Shown here: positions 24,070-35,530 of the stretch, in pieces | How positions within the stretch are numbered: the first letter of the stretch is position 1 | Layout: every line of letters begins with the position of its first letter | From: Budorcas taxicolor | Taxonomy: Eukaryota; Chordata; Mammalia; Artiodactyla; Bovidae | Direction of reading: 5' to 3' | Assembly: GCF_023091745.1 (NCBI RefSeq) | Contig: NC_068920.1 | Location: 7,254,001 to 7,318,000, forward strand | DNA length: 64,000 nt | The notes under the pieces: generated by a model | What the model saw: the letters and a program-made list of their open reading frames with translations, nothing else | The model's database searches: none | Told to the model about the DNA's origin: nothing | Program-made: the position numbers and the translations under genes

Positions 24070-27000
24070 GTGAGGGATCCTTTCCCTGCTTCTTCGGGAA
24101 AGAATTCCCGGCGTTCCCTTCGCATCTCAAGAGGAGGCCCTCTCAACAGGAACGGCGAGAGGAACTCCAAGGTCGTGCCACCATTCCAAGAGTCCCCCAG
24201 ATGTCTCAGTCCATTCCAGAGGAACCTCTTTTCCCTTCACCTGCTCGTCTTTAACGCCGAGGATCGACTCACACCAAGGTGGCCCTTGGCACAGCCCTGT
24301 GGGAAAGCCTCGTGGGAAAGCCTCGAGGGAAAGCCTCGAGGGAAAGCCACAGATTCCTTGATCCACGTGACAGGAAGCGTGACCCTACTGCTGCAGCTCG
24401 GGAGGGAAGTGCACGTGCATGCCCCCACTGGAGACGAGGCCTGACTCCCCTGCGGATACTCAGAGTCACCCCAAGATCCATGTCAACACTGGAGAGGAAT
24501 CCTCAGGTTCCGACCCCGACTCCACACAAGGTCTTAGGCCCCGGCATCGATGAGAGAGGAATCCCGAGATGGCCCCTAGCAACGCGCATGGGGAGTGGCC
24601 CTTCCTGAGGCCAACAGAGCGGGTCCCTGAGGTCCCCGTCGTAACTCGAGAAGACCTGCCGCAACTCGAGAATATCCAGGAGGTTCTCCCCTGCAGGCGA
24701 GATGAGGCCTATTTCCGCAGAGGCTTCTTGGGGCTAATCACACCTCACCTCTGGAACGTCGAAAGGGTCCTTCACACCCTTGGTGCAACTCAAGAAGTTC
24801 CCCGACATACCCGTCTCCACTCGAGAGGAAACACGAGGGTCCCGCCCACATCCAGAGGAGCCCCGTTTCCACCTCGTAGCTCGAGATGAGGGATCCTTTC
24901 CCTGCTTCGTCGGGAAAGAATTCCCGGCGTTTCCGTCGCATCTCAAGAGGAGGCCCTCTCAACAGGAACGGCGAGAGGAACTCCAGGGTCGTGCCACCAT
25001 TCCAAGAGTCCCCCAGATGTCTCAGTCCATTCCAGAGGAAACTCTTTTCCCTTCACCGAATCGTCTTTCACGCCGAGGATCGACTCACACCAAGGTGGCA
25101 CTTGGCACAGCCCTGTGGGTAAGCCTCGTGGGAAAGCCTCGAGGGAAAGCCTCGAGGGAAAGCCACAGATCCCTTGAACCACATGACAGGAAGCGTGACC
25201 CTACTGCTGCAGCTCGGGAGGGAATAACACGCGCATGCCCCCACTCGAGACGAGGCCTGACTCCCCTGGGGAGACTCAGAGGCACACCAAGATCCATGTC
25301 AACACTGGAGAGGAATCCTCAGGTCCCGGCCCCGACTCCACACAAGGTCTTAGGCACCGGCATCGATGGGAGAGGAATCCCCAGATGGCCCCTAGCAACG
25401 CGCATGGGGACTGGCCCTTCCTGAGGCCACCAGAGCGTGTCCCTGAGGTCCCCATCGTAAATCGAGAAGACCTGCCGCCCCTCGAGAATATCCAGGAAGT
25501 TCTTCCCTGCAGGCGAGATGAGGCCCATTTCCGCAGAGGCTTCTCGGGGCTAATCACACCTCACCTCTGGAACGTCGAAAGGGTCCTTCCCACCCTTGGG
25601 GCAACTCAAGAAGTTCCCCGACATACCCGTCTCCACTCGAGAGGAAACACGAGGGTCCCGCCCACATCCAGAGGAGCCCCGTTTCCGCCTCGTAGCTCGA
25701 GGTGAGGGATCCTTTCCCTGCTTCGTCGGGAAAGATTTCCCGGCGTTCCCGTCGCATCTCAAGAGGAGGCCCTCTCAACAGGAACGGCGAGAGGAACTCC
25801 AGGGTCGTGCCACCATTCCAAGAGTCCCCCAGATGTCTCAGTCCATTCCAGAGGAACCTCTTTTCCCTTCACCGGCTCGTCCTTCACGCCGAGGATCAAC
25901 TCACACCAAGGTGGCACTTGGCACAGCCCTGTGGGAAAGCCTCGTGGGAAAGCCTCGAGGGAAAGCCTCGAGGGAAAGCCACAGATCCCTTGATCCACGT
26001 GACAGGAAGCGTAACCCTACTGCTGCAGCTCGGGAGGGAAGCGCACGCCCATGCCCCCACTCGAGACGAAGCCTGACTCCCCTGGGGAGACTCAGAGGCA
26101 CCCCAAGATCCATGTCAACACTGGAGAGGAATGCTCAGGTTCCGGCCCCGACTTCACACAAGGTCTTAGGCCCCGGCATAGACTGGAGTGGTATCCCGAG
26201 ATGGCCCCTAGCACCTCGCATGGGGACTGGCCCTTCCTGAGGCCACCAGAGCGGGTTCCGGAGGTCCCCGTTGTAACTCGAGAAGACCTGCCGCAACTCG
26301 AGAATATCCAGGAGGTTCTCCCCTGCAGGCGACATGAGGCACATTTCCGCAGAGGCTTCTCGGGGCTAATCACACCTCACCTCTGGAACGTCGAAAGGGT
26401 CCTTCACACCCTTGGTGCAACTCAAGTAGTTCCCAGACATACCCGTGTCCACTCGAGAGGAAACACGAGGGTCCCGCCCACATCAAGAGGAGCCCCGTTT
26501 CCGCCTCGTAGCTCGAGGTGGGGGATCCTTTCCCTGCTTCGTCGGGAAAGAATTCCCGGCGTTCCCGTCGCATCTCAAGAGGAGGCCCTCTCAACAGGAA
26601 CGGCGAGAGGAACTCCAGGGTCGTGCCACCATTCCAAGAGTCCCCCAGATGTCTCAGTCCATTCCAGAGGAACCTCTTTTCCCTTCACCGGCTCGTCTTT
26701 CACGCCGAGGATCGACTCACACCAAGGTGGCACTTGGCACAGCCCTGTGGGTAAGCCTCGTGGGAAAGCCTCGAGGGAAAGCCTCGAGGGAAAGCCACAG
26801 ATCCCTTGAACCACATGACAGGAAGCGTGACCCTACTGCTGCAGCTCGGGAGGGAATCGCACGCGCATGCCCCCACTCGAGACGAGGCCTGACTCCCCTG
26901 GGGAGAATCAGAGGCACACCAAGATCCATGTCAACACTGGAGAGGAATCCTCAGGTGCCGGCCCCGACTCCACACAAGGTCTTACGCACCGGCATCGATG

Positions 27001-30000
27001 GGAGAGGAATCCCGAGATGGCCCCTAGCAACGCGCATGGGGACTGGCCCTTCCTGAGGCCACCAGAGCGGGTCCCTGAGGTCCCCATCGTAACTCGAGAA
27101 GACCTGCCGCCCCTCGAGAATGTCCAGGAGGTTCTTCCCTGCAGGCGAGATGAGGCCCATTTCCGCAGAGGCTTCTCGGGGCTAATCACACCTCACCTCT
27201 GGAACGTCGAACGGGTCCTTCCCACCCTTGGGGCAACTCAAGAAGTTCCCCGACATACCCGTCTCCACTCGAGAGGAAACACGAGGGTCCCGCCCACATC
27301 CAGAGGAGCCCCGTTTCCGCCTCGTAGCTCGAGGTGAGGGATCCTTTCCCTGCTTCTTCGGGAAAGAATTCCCGGCGTTCCCTTCGCATCTCAAGAGGAG
27401 GCCCTCTCAACAGGAATGGCGAGAGGAACTCCAGGGTCGTGCCACCATTCCAAGAGTCCCCCAGATGTCTCAGTCCATTCCAGAGGAACCTCTTTTCCCT
27501 TCACCGGCTCGTCTTTCACGCCGAGGATCGACTCACACCAAGGTGGCACTTGGCACAGCCCTGTGGGAAAGCCTCCTTGGAAAGCCTCGAGGGAAAGCCT
27601 CGAGGGAAAGCCTCGAGGGAAAGCCACAGATTCCTTGATCCACGTGACAGGAAGCGTGACCCTACTACTGCAGCTCGGGAGGGAAGTGCACGTGCATGCC
27701 CCCACTGGAGACGAGGCCTGACTCCCCTGCGGAGACTCAGAGGCACCCCAAGATCCATGTCAACACTGGAGAGAAATCCTCAGGTTCCGGCCCCGACTCC
27801 ACACAAGGTCTTAGGCCCCGGCATCGATGGGAGAGGAATCCCACGATGGCCCCTAGCAACTCGCATGGGGTCTGGCCCTTCCTGAGGCCACGAGAGCGGG
27901 TCCCTGAGGTACCCGTTGTAACTCGGGAAGACCTGCCGCAACTCGAGAATATCCAGGAGGTTCTTCCCTGCAGGCGAGATGAGTCACATTTCCGCAGAGG
28001 CTTCTCGTGGCTAATCACACCTCACCTCTGGATCGTCGAAAGGGTCCTTCACACCCTTGGTGCAAATCAAGAAGTTCCCTGACATACCCTTCTCCACTCG
28101 AGAGGAATCACGAGGGTCCCGCCCACATCCAGAGGAGCCCCGTTTCCGCCTCGTAGCTCGATGTGAGGGATCCTTTCCCTGCTTCGTCGGGAAAGAATTC
28201 CCGGCGTTCCCGTCGCATCTCAAGAGGAGGCCCTCTCAACAGGAACGGCGAGAGGAACTCCAGGGTCGTGCCACGATTCCAAGAGGCCCCCAGATGTCTC
28301 ACTCCATTCCAGAGGAACCTCTTTTCCCTTCACCGGCTCGTCTTTCACGCCGAGGATCGAGTCACACCAAGGTGGCACTTGGCACAGCCCTGTGGGAAAG
28401 CCTCGTGGGAAAGCCTCGAGGGAAAGCCTCGAGGGAAAGCCACAGATCCCTTGATCCACGTGACAGGAAGCGTGACCTTACTGCTGCAGCTCGGGAGGGA
28501 ATCGCACGTGCATGCCCCCACTCGAGACGAGGCCTGACTCCCCTGGGGAGACTCAGAGGCACCGCAAGATCCATGTCAACTCTGCAGAGGAATCCTTAAG
28601 TTGCGGCCCCAACTCCACACAAGGTCTTAGGCCCCGGCATCGATGGGAGAGGAATCCCGAGATGGCCCTTAGCAACCGCATGGGGTCTGGCCCTTCCTGA
28701 GGCCACCAGAGCGGGTCCCTGAGGTCCCCGTCGTAACTCGAGAAGACCTGCCTCAACTCGAGAATATCCAGGAGGTTCTCCCCTGTAGGCGAGATGAGGC
28801 CCATTTCCGCAGAGGCTTCTCGGGGCTAATCACACCTCACCTCTGGAACGTCGAAAGGGTCCTTCCCACCCTTGGTGCAACTCAAGAAGTTCCCCGACAT
28901 ACCCGTCTCCACTCGTGAGGAAACACGAGGGTCCCGCCCACATCCAGAGGAGCCCCGTTTCCGCCTCGTAGCTCGAGGTGACGGATCCTTTCCCTGCTTC
29001 GTCTGGAAAGAAATCCCGGCGTTCCCGTCGCATCTCAAGAGGAGGCCCTCTCAACAGGAACGGCGAGAGGAACTCCAGGGTCGTACCACCATTCCAAGAG
29101 TCCCCCAGATGTCTCAGTACATTCCAGAGGAACCTCTTTTCCCTTCACCGGCTCGTCTTTCACGCCGAGGATGGAATCACACCAAGGTGGCACGTGGCAC
29201 AGCCCTGTGGGAAAGCCTCGTGGGAAAGCCTCGAGGGAAAGCCTCGAGGGAAAGCCGCAGATCCCTTGATCCACGTGTCAGGAAGCGTTACCCTACTGCT
29301 GCAGCTCGGGAGGGAATCGCACGTGCATGCCCCAATCAAGACGAGGCCTGACTCCCCTGTGGAGACTCAGAGGCACCCAAAAATCAATGTCAACACTGGA
29401 GAGGAATCCTCAGGTTCTGGCCCCGACTCCACACAAGGTCTTAGGCCCCGGCATCGACGGGAGAGGAATCCCGAGATGGCCCCTAGCAACTCGCATGGGG
29501 TCTGGCCCTTCCTAAGGCCACCAGAGCGGTTCCCTGAGGTCCCCGTCGTAACTCGAGAAGACCTGCCGCAACTCGAGAATATCCAGGAGGTTCTCCCATG
29601 CAGGCGAGAGGAGGCCCATTTCCGCAGAGGCTTCTCGGGGCTAATCACACCTCACCTCTGGAACGTCGAAAGGGTCCTTCCCACCCTTGGTGCAACTCAA
29701 GAAGTTCCCCGACATACCTGTCTCCACTCGAGAGGAAACACGAGGGTCCCGCCCACATCCAGAGGAGCCCCGTTTCCGCCTCGTAGCTCGAGGTGAGGGA
29801 TCCTTTCCCTGCTTCGTCGGGAAAGAATTCCCGGCGTTCCCGTCGCATCTCAAGAGGAGGCCCTCTCAACAGGAACGGCGAGAGGAACTCCAGGGTCGTG
29901 CCACCATTCCAAGAGTCCCCCAGATGTCTCAGTCCATTCCAGAGGAACCTCTTTTCCCTTCACCGGCTCGTCTTTCACGCCGAGGATCGACTCACACCAA

Positions 30001-30608
30001 GGTGGAACTTGGAACAGCCCTGTGGGAAAGCCTCGTGGGAAAGCCTCGAGGGAAAGCCTCGAGGGAAAGCCACAGATCCCTTGATCCACGAGACAGGAAG
30101 CGTGACCCTACTGCTGCAGCTCGGGAGGGAAGCGCACGTGCATGCCCCCACTCGAGACGAGGCCTGACTCCCCTGGGGAGACTCAGAGGCACTCCAAGAT
30201 CCATGTCAACACTGGAGAGGAATGCTCAGTTTCCGGCCCCGACTCCACACAAGGTCTTAGGCCCCGGCATCGACGGGAGAGGAATCCCGAGATGGCCCTT
30301 AGCAACTGGCATGGGGACTGGCCCTTCCTGAGGCCACCAGAGCGGGTCCCTGAGGTCCCCGTCGTAACTCGAGAAGACCTGCGGCATTTGGAGAATATCC
30401 AGGAGGTTCTCCCCTCCTGGCGAGAGGAGGCCCATTTTCGCAGATGCTTCTCGGGGCTAATCACACCTCACCTCTGGAACTTCGAAAGGGTCCTTCACAC
30501 CCTTGGTGCAAATCAAGAAGTTCCCCGACATACCCGTCTCCACTCGAGAGGAAACACGAGGGTCCCGCCCACATCCAGAGGAGCCCCGTTTCCGCCTCGT
30601 AGCTCGAG
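24070..30608 (+). repeat. Domain 2: heterogeneous monomers with partial dimer pattern
   Basis: Monomer starts are 24070, 24886, 25702, 26518, 27334 (829 bp), 28163 (815), 28978 (815) and 29793. A type marked by 'gtgggtaagcc', 'gaaccacatgac', 'ggcacaccaag' and 'ccgcccctcgag' recurs at 24886 and 26518 (and in part in the junction monomer), that is every 1,632 bp. A second type, marked by 'cttcttcggg', 'agattccttg' and 'cccactggagac', recurs at 24070 and 27334. EcoRI is lost in 25702 (gatttc) and 28978 (aaatcc). More private changes occur here than in domains 1 or 3, as expected of less homogenised flank-like monomers. Confidence 0.7.
27565..27629 (+). repeat. 13-bp subrepeat block, long allele (5 copies)
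   Basis: Five 13-bp copies instead of four make this monomer 829 bp. The first two copies carry the 'cctcct|tgg' variant also seen near 23490. Confidence 0.85.
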
Positions 30609-31450
30609 GTGAGGGATCCTTTCCCTGCTTCGTCGGGAAAGAATTCCCGGCGTTCCCGTCGCATCTCAAGAGGAGGCCCTCTCAACAGGAACGGCTAGAG
30701 GAACTCCAGGGTCGTGCCACCATTCCAAGAGTCCCCCAGATGTCTCAGTCCATTCCAGAGGAACCTCTTTTCCCTTCACCGGCTCGTCTTTCACGCCGAG
30801 GATCGAATCACACCAAGGTGGCACTTGGCACAGCCCTTTGGGAAAGCCTCGTGGGAAAGCCTCGAGGGAAAGCCTCGAGGGAAAGCCTCGAGGGAAAGCC
30901 TCGAGGGAAAGCCACAGATCCCTTGATCCAGGTGACAGGAAGCGTGACCCTACTGCTGCAGCTCGGGAGGAAAGCGCACGTGCATGCCCCCACTCGAGGC
31001 GAAGCCTGACTCCCCTGGAGAGACTCAGAGGCACCCCAAGATCCATGTCAACACTGGAGAGGAATGCTCAGGTTCCGGCCCCGACTCCACACAAGGTCTT
31101 AGGCCCCGGCATCGAAGGGAGAGGAATCCCGAGATGGCCCTTAGCAACTGGCATGGGGACTGGCCCTTCCTGAGGCCACCAGAGCGGGTCCCTGAGGTCC
31201 CCGTCGTAACTCGAGAAGACCTGCGGCATCTGGAGAATATCCAGGAGGTTCTCCCCTCCAGGCGAGAGGAGGCCCATTTCCGCAGATGCTTCTCGGGGCT
31301 AATCACACCTCACCTCTGGAACTTCGAAAGGGTCCTTCACACCCTTGGTGCAACTCAAGAAGTTCCCCGACATACCCGTCTCCACCCGAGAGGAACCACG
31401 AGGGTCCCGCCCACATCCAGAGGAGCCCCGTTTCTGCCTCGTAGCTCGAG
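30609..31450 (+). repeat. 842-bp monomer, longest in the window
   Basis: Contains two extra 13-bp subrepeats (+26 bp). The first part is c/e-like ('ggctagagg', 'atcgaatcac', 'ccctttggg'); the second part is b-like ('gatccaggtgac', 'ctcgaggcgaag', 'catcgaaggg'). It looks like a recombinant of domain 3 types lying just outside the regular array. Confidence 0.75.
30840..30917 (+). repeat. 13-bp subrepeat block, longest allele (6 copies)
   Basis: Six tandem 13-bp copies, the internal four identical. This explains the 842-bp monomer exactly. It is the only site in the window with six copies. Confidence 0.85.
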
Positions 31451-32266
31451 GTGAGGGATCCTTTCCCTGCTTCGTCGGGAAAGAATTCCCGGCGTTCCCG
31501 TCGCATCTCAAGAGGAGGCCCTCTCAACAGGAACGGCTAGAGGAACTCCAGGGTCGTGCCACCATTCCAAGAGTCCCCCAGATGTCTCAGTCCATTCCAG
31601 AGGAACCTCTTTTCCCTTCAGCGGCTCGTCTTTCACGCCGAGGATCGACTCACACCAAGGTGGCACTTGGCACAGCCCTGTGGGAAAGCCTCGTGGGAAA
31701 GCCTCGAGGGAAAGCCTCGAGGGAAAGCAACCTATCCCTTGATGCCCGTGACAGGAAGCGTGACCCTACTGCTGAAGCTCGGGAGGGAAGCGCACGTGCA
31801 TGCCCCCACTTGAGACGAGGCCTGACTCCCCTGGGGAGACTCAGAGGCACCCCAAAATCCATGTCAACACTGGAGAGGAATCCTCAGGTTCCGGCCCCGA
31901 CTCCACACAAGGTCTTAGGCCCCGGCATCGATGGGAGAGGAATCCCGAGATGGCCCCTAGCAACTCGCATGGGGTCTGGCCCTTCCTGAGGCCACCAGAG
32001 CGGGTCCCTGAGGTCCCCATCGTAACTCGAGAAGACCTGCCGCAACTCGAGAATATCCAGGAGGTTCTTCCCTGCAGGCGAGATGAGGCCCATTTCTGCA
32101 GAGGCTTCTCGTGGCTAATCACACCTCATCTCTGGAATGTCGAAAGGGTCCTTCACACCCTTGGTGCAACTCAAGAAGTTCCCTGACATACCCATCTCCA
32201 CTCGAGAGGAAACACGAGGGTCCCGCCCACATCCAGAGGAGCCCCGTTTCCGCCTCGTAGCTCGAG
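31451..32266 (+). repeat. c/f fusion monomer
   Basis: c-type at 'ggctagagg' (31535-31543), then f-type from 'gcggctcg' at 31621 through 'aacctatccc' and 'gatgcccgtg'. The exchange lies within about 31539-31620. Relative to the 7-mer order this removes d, e and parts of c and f. Confidence 0.7.
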
Positions 32267-33082
32267 GTGACGGATCCTTTCCCTGCTTCGTCGGGAAAGA
32301 ATTCCCGGCCTTCCCGTCGCATCTCAAGAGGAGGCCCTCTCAACAGGAACGGCGAGAGGAACTCCAGTGTCGTGCCACCATTCCAAGAGTCCCCCAGATG
32401 TCTAAGTCCATTCCAGAGGAACCTCTTTTCCCTTCACCGGCTCGTCTTTCACGCCGAGGATCGACTCACACCAAGGTGGCACTTGGCACAGCCCTGTGGG
32501 AAAGCCTCGTGGGAAAGCCTCGAGGGAAAGCCTCGAGGGAAAGCCACAGATCCCTTGATCCACGTGACAGGAAGCGTGACCCTACTGCTGCAGCTCGGGA
32601 GGGAAGCGCACGTGCATGCCCCCACTCGAGACGAGGCCTGACTCCCCTGGGGAGACTCAGAGGCACCCCAAGATCCACGTCAACTCTGGAGAGGAATCCT
32701 CAAGTTCCGGCCCCAACTCCACACAAGGTCTTAGGCCCCGGCATCGATGGGAGAGGAATCCCGAGATGGCCCCTAGCAACTCGCATGGGGTCTGGCCCTT
32801 CCTGAGGCCACCAGAGCAGGTCCCTGAGGTCCCCGTCGTAACTCGAGAAGACCTGCCGCAACTCGAGAATATCCAGGAGGTTCTCCCCTGCAGGCGAAAT
32901 GAGGCCCATTTCCGCAGAGGCTTCTCGGGGCTAATCACACCTCACCTCTGGAACGTCGAAAGGGTCCTTCCCACCGTTGGTGCAACTCAAGAAGTTCCCC
33001 GACATACCCGTCTCCACTCGAGAGGAAACACGAGGGTCCCGCCCACATCCAGAGGAGCCCCGTTTCCGCCTCGTAGCTCGAG
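32267..33082 (+). repeat. g/h fusion monomer at the start of domain 3
   Basis: g-like at 'tctaagtcc' (32401-32409), then h-like ('gtgaccctact', 'ccacgtcaactctgg', 'ccccaactcc', 'gagcaggtcc'). The regular b-to-h order begins immediately after it. The left edge of the 15.5-kb-offset duplication falls inside this monomer. Confidence 0.7.
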
Positions 33083-33898
33083 GTGACGGATCCTTTCCCT
33101 GCTTCGTCGGGAAAGAATTCCCGGCGTTCCCATCGCATCTCAAGAGGAGGCCCTCTCAACAGGAACGGCGAGAGGAACTCCAGGGTCGTGCCACCATTCC
33201 AAGAGTCCCCCAGATGTCTCAGTCCATTCCAGAGGAACCTCTTTTCCCTTCACTGGCTCGTCTTTCACGCCGAGGATCGACTCACACCAAGGTGGCTCTT
33301 GGCACAGCCCTGTGGGAAAGCCTCGTGGGAAAGCCTCGAGGGAAAGCCTCGAGGGAAAGCCACAGATCCCTTGATCCAGGTGACAGGAAGCGTGACCCTA
33401 CTGCTGCAGCTCGGGAGGAAAGCGCACGTGCATGCCCCCACTCGAGGCGAAGCCTGACTCCCCTGGAGAGACTCAGAGGCACCCCAAGATCCATGTCAAC
33501 ACTGGAGAGGAATGCTCAGGTTCCGGCCCCGACTCCACACAAGGTCTTAGGCCCCGGCATCGAAGGGAGAGGAATCCCGAGATGGCCCTTAGCAACTGGC
33601 ATGGGGACTGGCCCTTCCTGAGGCCACCAGAGCGGGTCCCTGAGGTCCCCGTCGTAACTCGAGAAGACCTGCGGCATCTGGAGAATATCCAGGAGGTTCT
33701 CCCCTCCAGGCGAGAGGAGGCCCATTTCCGCAGATGCTTCTCGGGGCTAATCACACCTCACCTCTGGAACTTCGAAAGGGTCCTTCACACCCTTGGTGCA
33801 ACTCAAGAAGTTCCCCGACATACCCGTCTCCACCCGAGAGGAACCACGAGGGTCCCGCCCACATCCAGAGGAGCCCCGTTTCTGCCTCGTAGCTCGAG
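33083..33898 (+). repeat. Reference b monomer with site map (816 bp)
   Basis: Markers are 'cactggctcg', 'ggtggctcttgg', 'gatccaggtgac', 'ctcgaggcgaag', 'catcgaaggg', 'aactggcatg', 'gcggcatctgg' and 'cacccgagagg'. Site map: BamHI 33088-33093, EcoRI 33115-33120, 13-bp block 33314-33365 (4 copies), CACGTG 33425-33430. The inverted repeat CGGGAA...TTCCCG spans the EcoRI site. Other b copies are at 38795, 48587 and 54299, plus the first part of the 46139 fusion. Confidence 0.8.
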
Positions 33899-34714
33899 GT
33901 GAGGGATCCTTTCCCTGCTTCGTCGGGAAAGAATTCCCGGCGTTCCCGTCGCATCTCAAGAGGAGGCCCTCTCAACAGGAACGGCTAGAGGAACTCCAGG
34001 GTCGTGCCACCATTCCAAGAGTCCCCCAGATGTCTCAGTCCATTCCAGAGGAACCTCTTTTCCCTTCACCGGCTCGTCTTTCACGCCGAGGATCGACTCA
34101 CACCAAGGTGGCACTTGGCACAGCCCTTTGGGAAAGCCTCGTGGGAAAGCCTCGAGGGAAAGCCTCCAAGGAAAGCCACAGATCCCTTGATCCACGTGAC
34201 AGGAAGCGTGACCCTACTGCTGCAGCTCGGGAGGGAAGCGCACGTGCATGCCTACACTCGAGACGAGGCCTGACTCCCCTGGGGAGACTCAGAGGCACCC
34301 CAATATCAATGTCAACATTGGAGAGGAAACCTCAGGTTTCGGCCCCGACTCCACACAAGGTCTTAGGCCCCGGCATCGATGGGAGAGGAATACCGAGATG
34401 GCCCCTAGCAACTAACATGGGGTCTGGCCCTTCCTGAGGCCACCAGAGCGGGTCCCTGAGGTCCCCGTCGTAACTCGAGAAGACCTGCCGCAACTCGAGG
34501 ATATCCAGGAAGTTCTTCCCTGCAGGCGAGATGAGGCCCATTTCCGCAGAGGCTTCTCGGGGCTAATCACACCTCACCTCTGGAACTTCGAAAGGGTTCT
34601 TCACACCCTTGGTGCAAATCAAGAAGTTCCCCGACATACCCGTCTCCACTCGAGAGGAAACACGAGTGTCCCGCCCACATCCAGAGGAGCCCCGTTTCCG
34701 CCATGTAGCTCGAG
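33899..34714 (+). repeat. Reference c monomer (816 bp)
   Basis: Markers are 'ggctagagg', 'cagccctttggg', 'cctccaagg', 'gcctacactcg', 'ccaatatcaatg', 'caacattggag', 'aataccgag' and 'aactaacatgg'. Other copies are at 39611, 49403 and 55115. Confidence 0.8.
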
Positions 34715-35530
34715 ATTAGGGATCCTTTCCCTGCTTCGTCGGGAAAGAATTCCCGGCGTTCCCGTCGCATCTCAAGAGGAGGCCCTCTCAACAGGAACGG
34801 CTAGAGGAACTCCAGGGTCGTGCCACCATTCCAAGAGTCCCCCAGATGTCTCAGTCCATTCCAGAGGAACCTCTTTTCCCTTCAGCGGCTCGTCTTTCAC
34901 GCCGAGGATCGACTCACACCAAGGTGGCACTTGGCACAGCCCTGTGGGAAAGCCTCGTGGGAAAGCCTCGAGGGAAAGAATCGAGGGAAAGCAACAGATC
35001 CCTTGATCCACGTGACAGGAAGCGAGACCCTACTGCTGAAGCTCGGGAGGGAAGCGCACGTGCATGCCCCCACTCGAGACGAGGCCTGACTCCCCTGGGG
35101 AGACTCAGAGGCACCCCAAAATCCATGTCAACACTGGAGATGAATCCTCAGGTTCCGGCCCCGACTCCACACAAGGTCTTAGGCCCCGGCATCGATGGGA
35201 GAGGAATCCCGAGATGGCCCCTAGCAACTCGCATGGGGTCTGGCCCTTCCTGAGGCCACCAGAGCGGGTCCCTGAGGTCCCCATCGTAACTCGAGAAGAC
35301 CTGCCGCAACTCGAGAATATCCAGGAGGTTCTTCCCTGCAGGCGAGATGAGGCCCATTTCCGCAGAGGCTTCTCGTGGCTAATCACACCTCATCTCTGGA
35401 ATGTCGAAAGGGTCCTTCACACCCTTGGTGCAACTCAAGAAGTTCCCTGACATACCCATCTCCACTCGAGAGGAAACACGAGGGTCCCGCCCACATCCAG
35501 AGGAGCCCCGTTTCCGCCTCGTAGCTCGAG
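34715..35530 (+). repeat. Reference d monomer (816 bp), with c-like tract
   Basis: d markers are 'gccatgtagc', 'cgagattag', 'cagcggctcg', 'caacagatccc', 'agcgagaccc', 'ctgaagctcg' and 'gagatgaatcc'. Other copies are at 40427, 50219 and 55931. In this copy, 34733-34802 reads c-like at five positions where the other three d copies agree with each other. Confidence 0.75.

Noticed and set aside
28978..29796. 272-codon open frame as a possible protein gene
   Set aside because: It arises from a private 1-bp deletion near 29334 that joins two frames open in every monomer; its translation is ordinary satellite sequence.
27565..30917. CRISPR-like direct repeats
   Set aside because: The 13-bp units are contiguous with no spacers, and no cas-like gene exists; it is a minisatellite block.
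33104..33126. Inverted repeat CGGGAA...TTCCCG as a terminator or functional hairpin
   Set aside because: Six-base arms around the EcoRI site are conserved in most monomers simply because the monomers are copies; no poly-T or transcript context supports a function.
33088..33130. CENP-B box (nTTCGnnnnAnnCGGGn) near 'cttcgtcggg'
   Set aside because: The TTCG is present but the A and CGGG positions do not match on either strand; reading the consensus monomer by eye I found no fit. A motif scan would settle rare variants.
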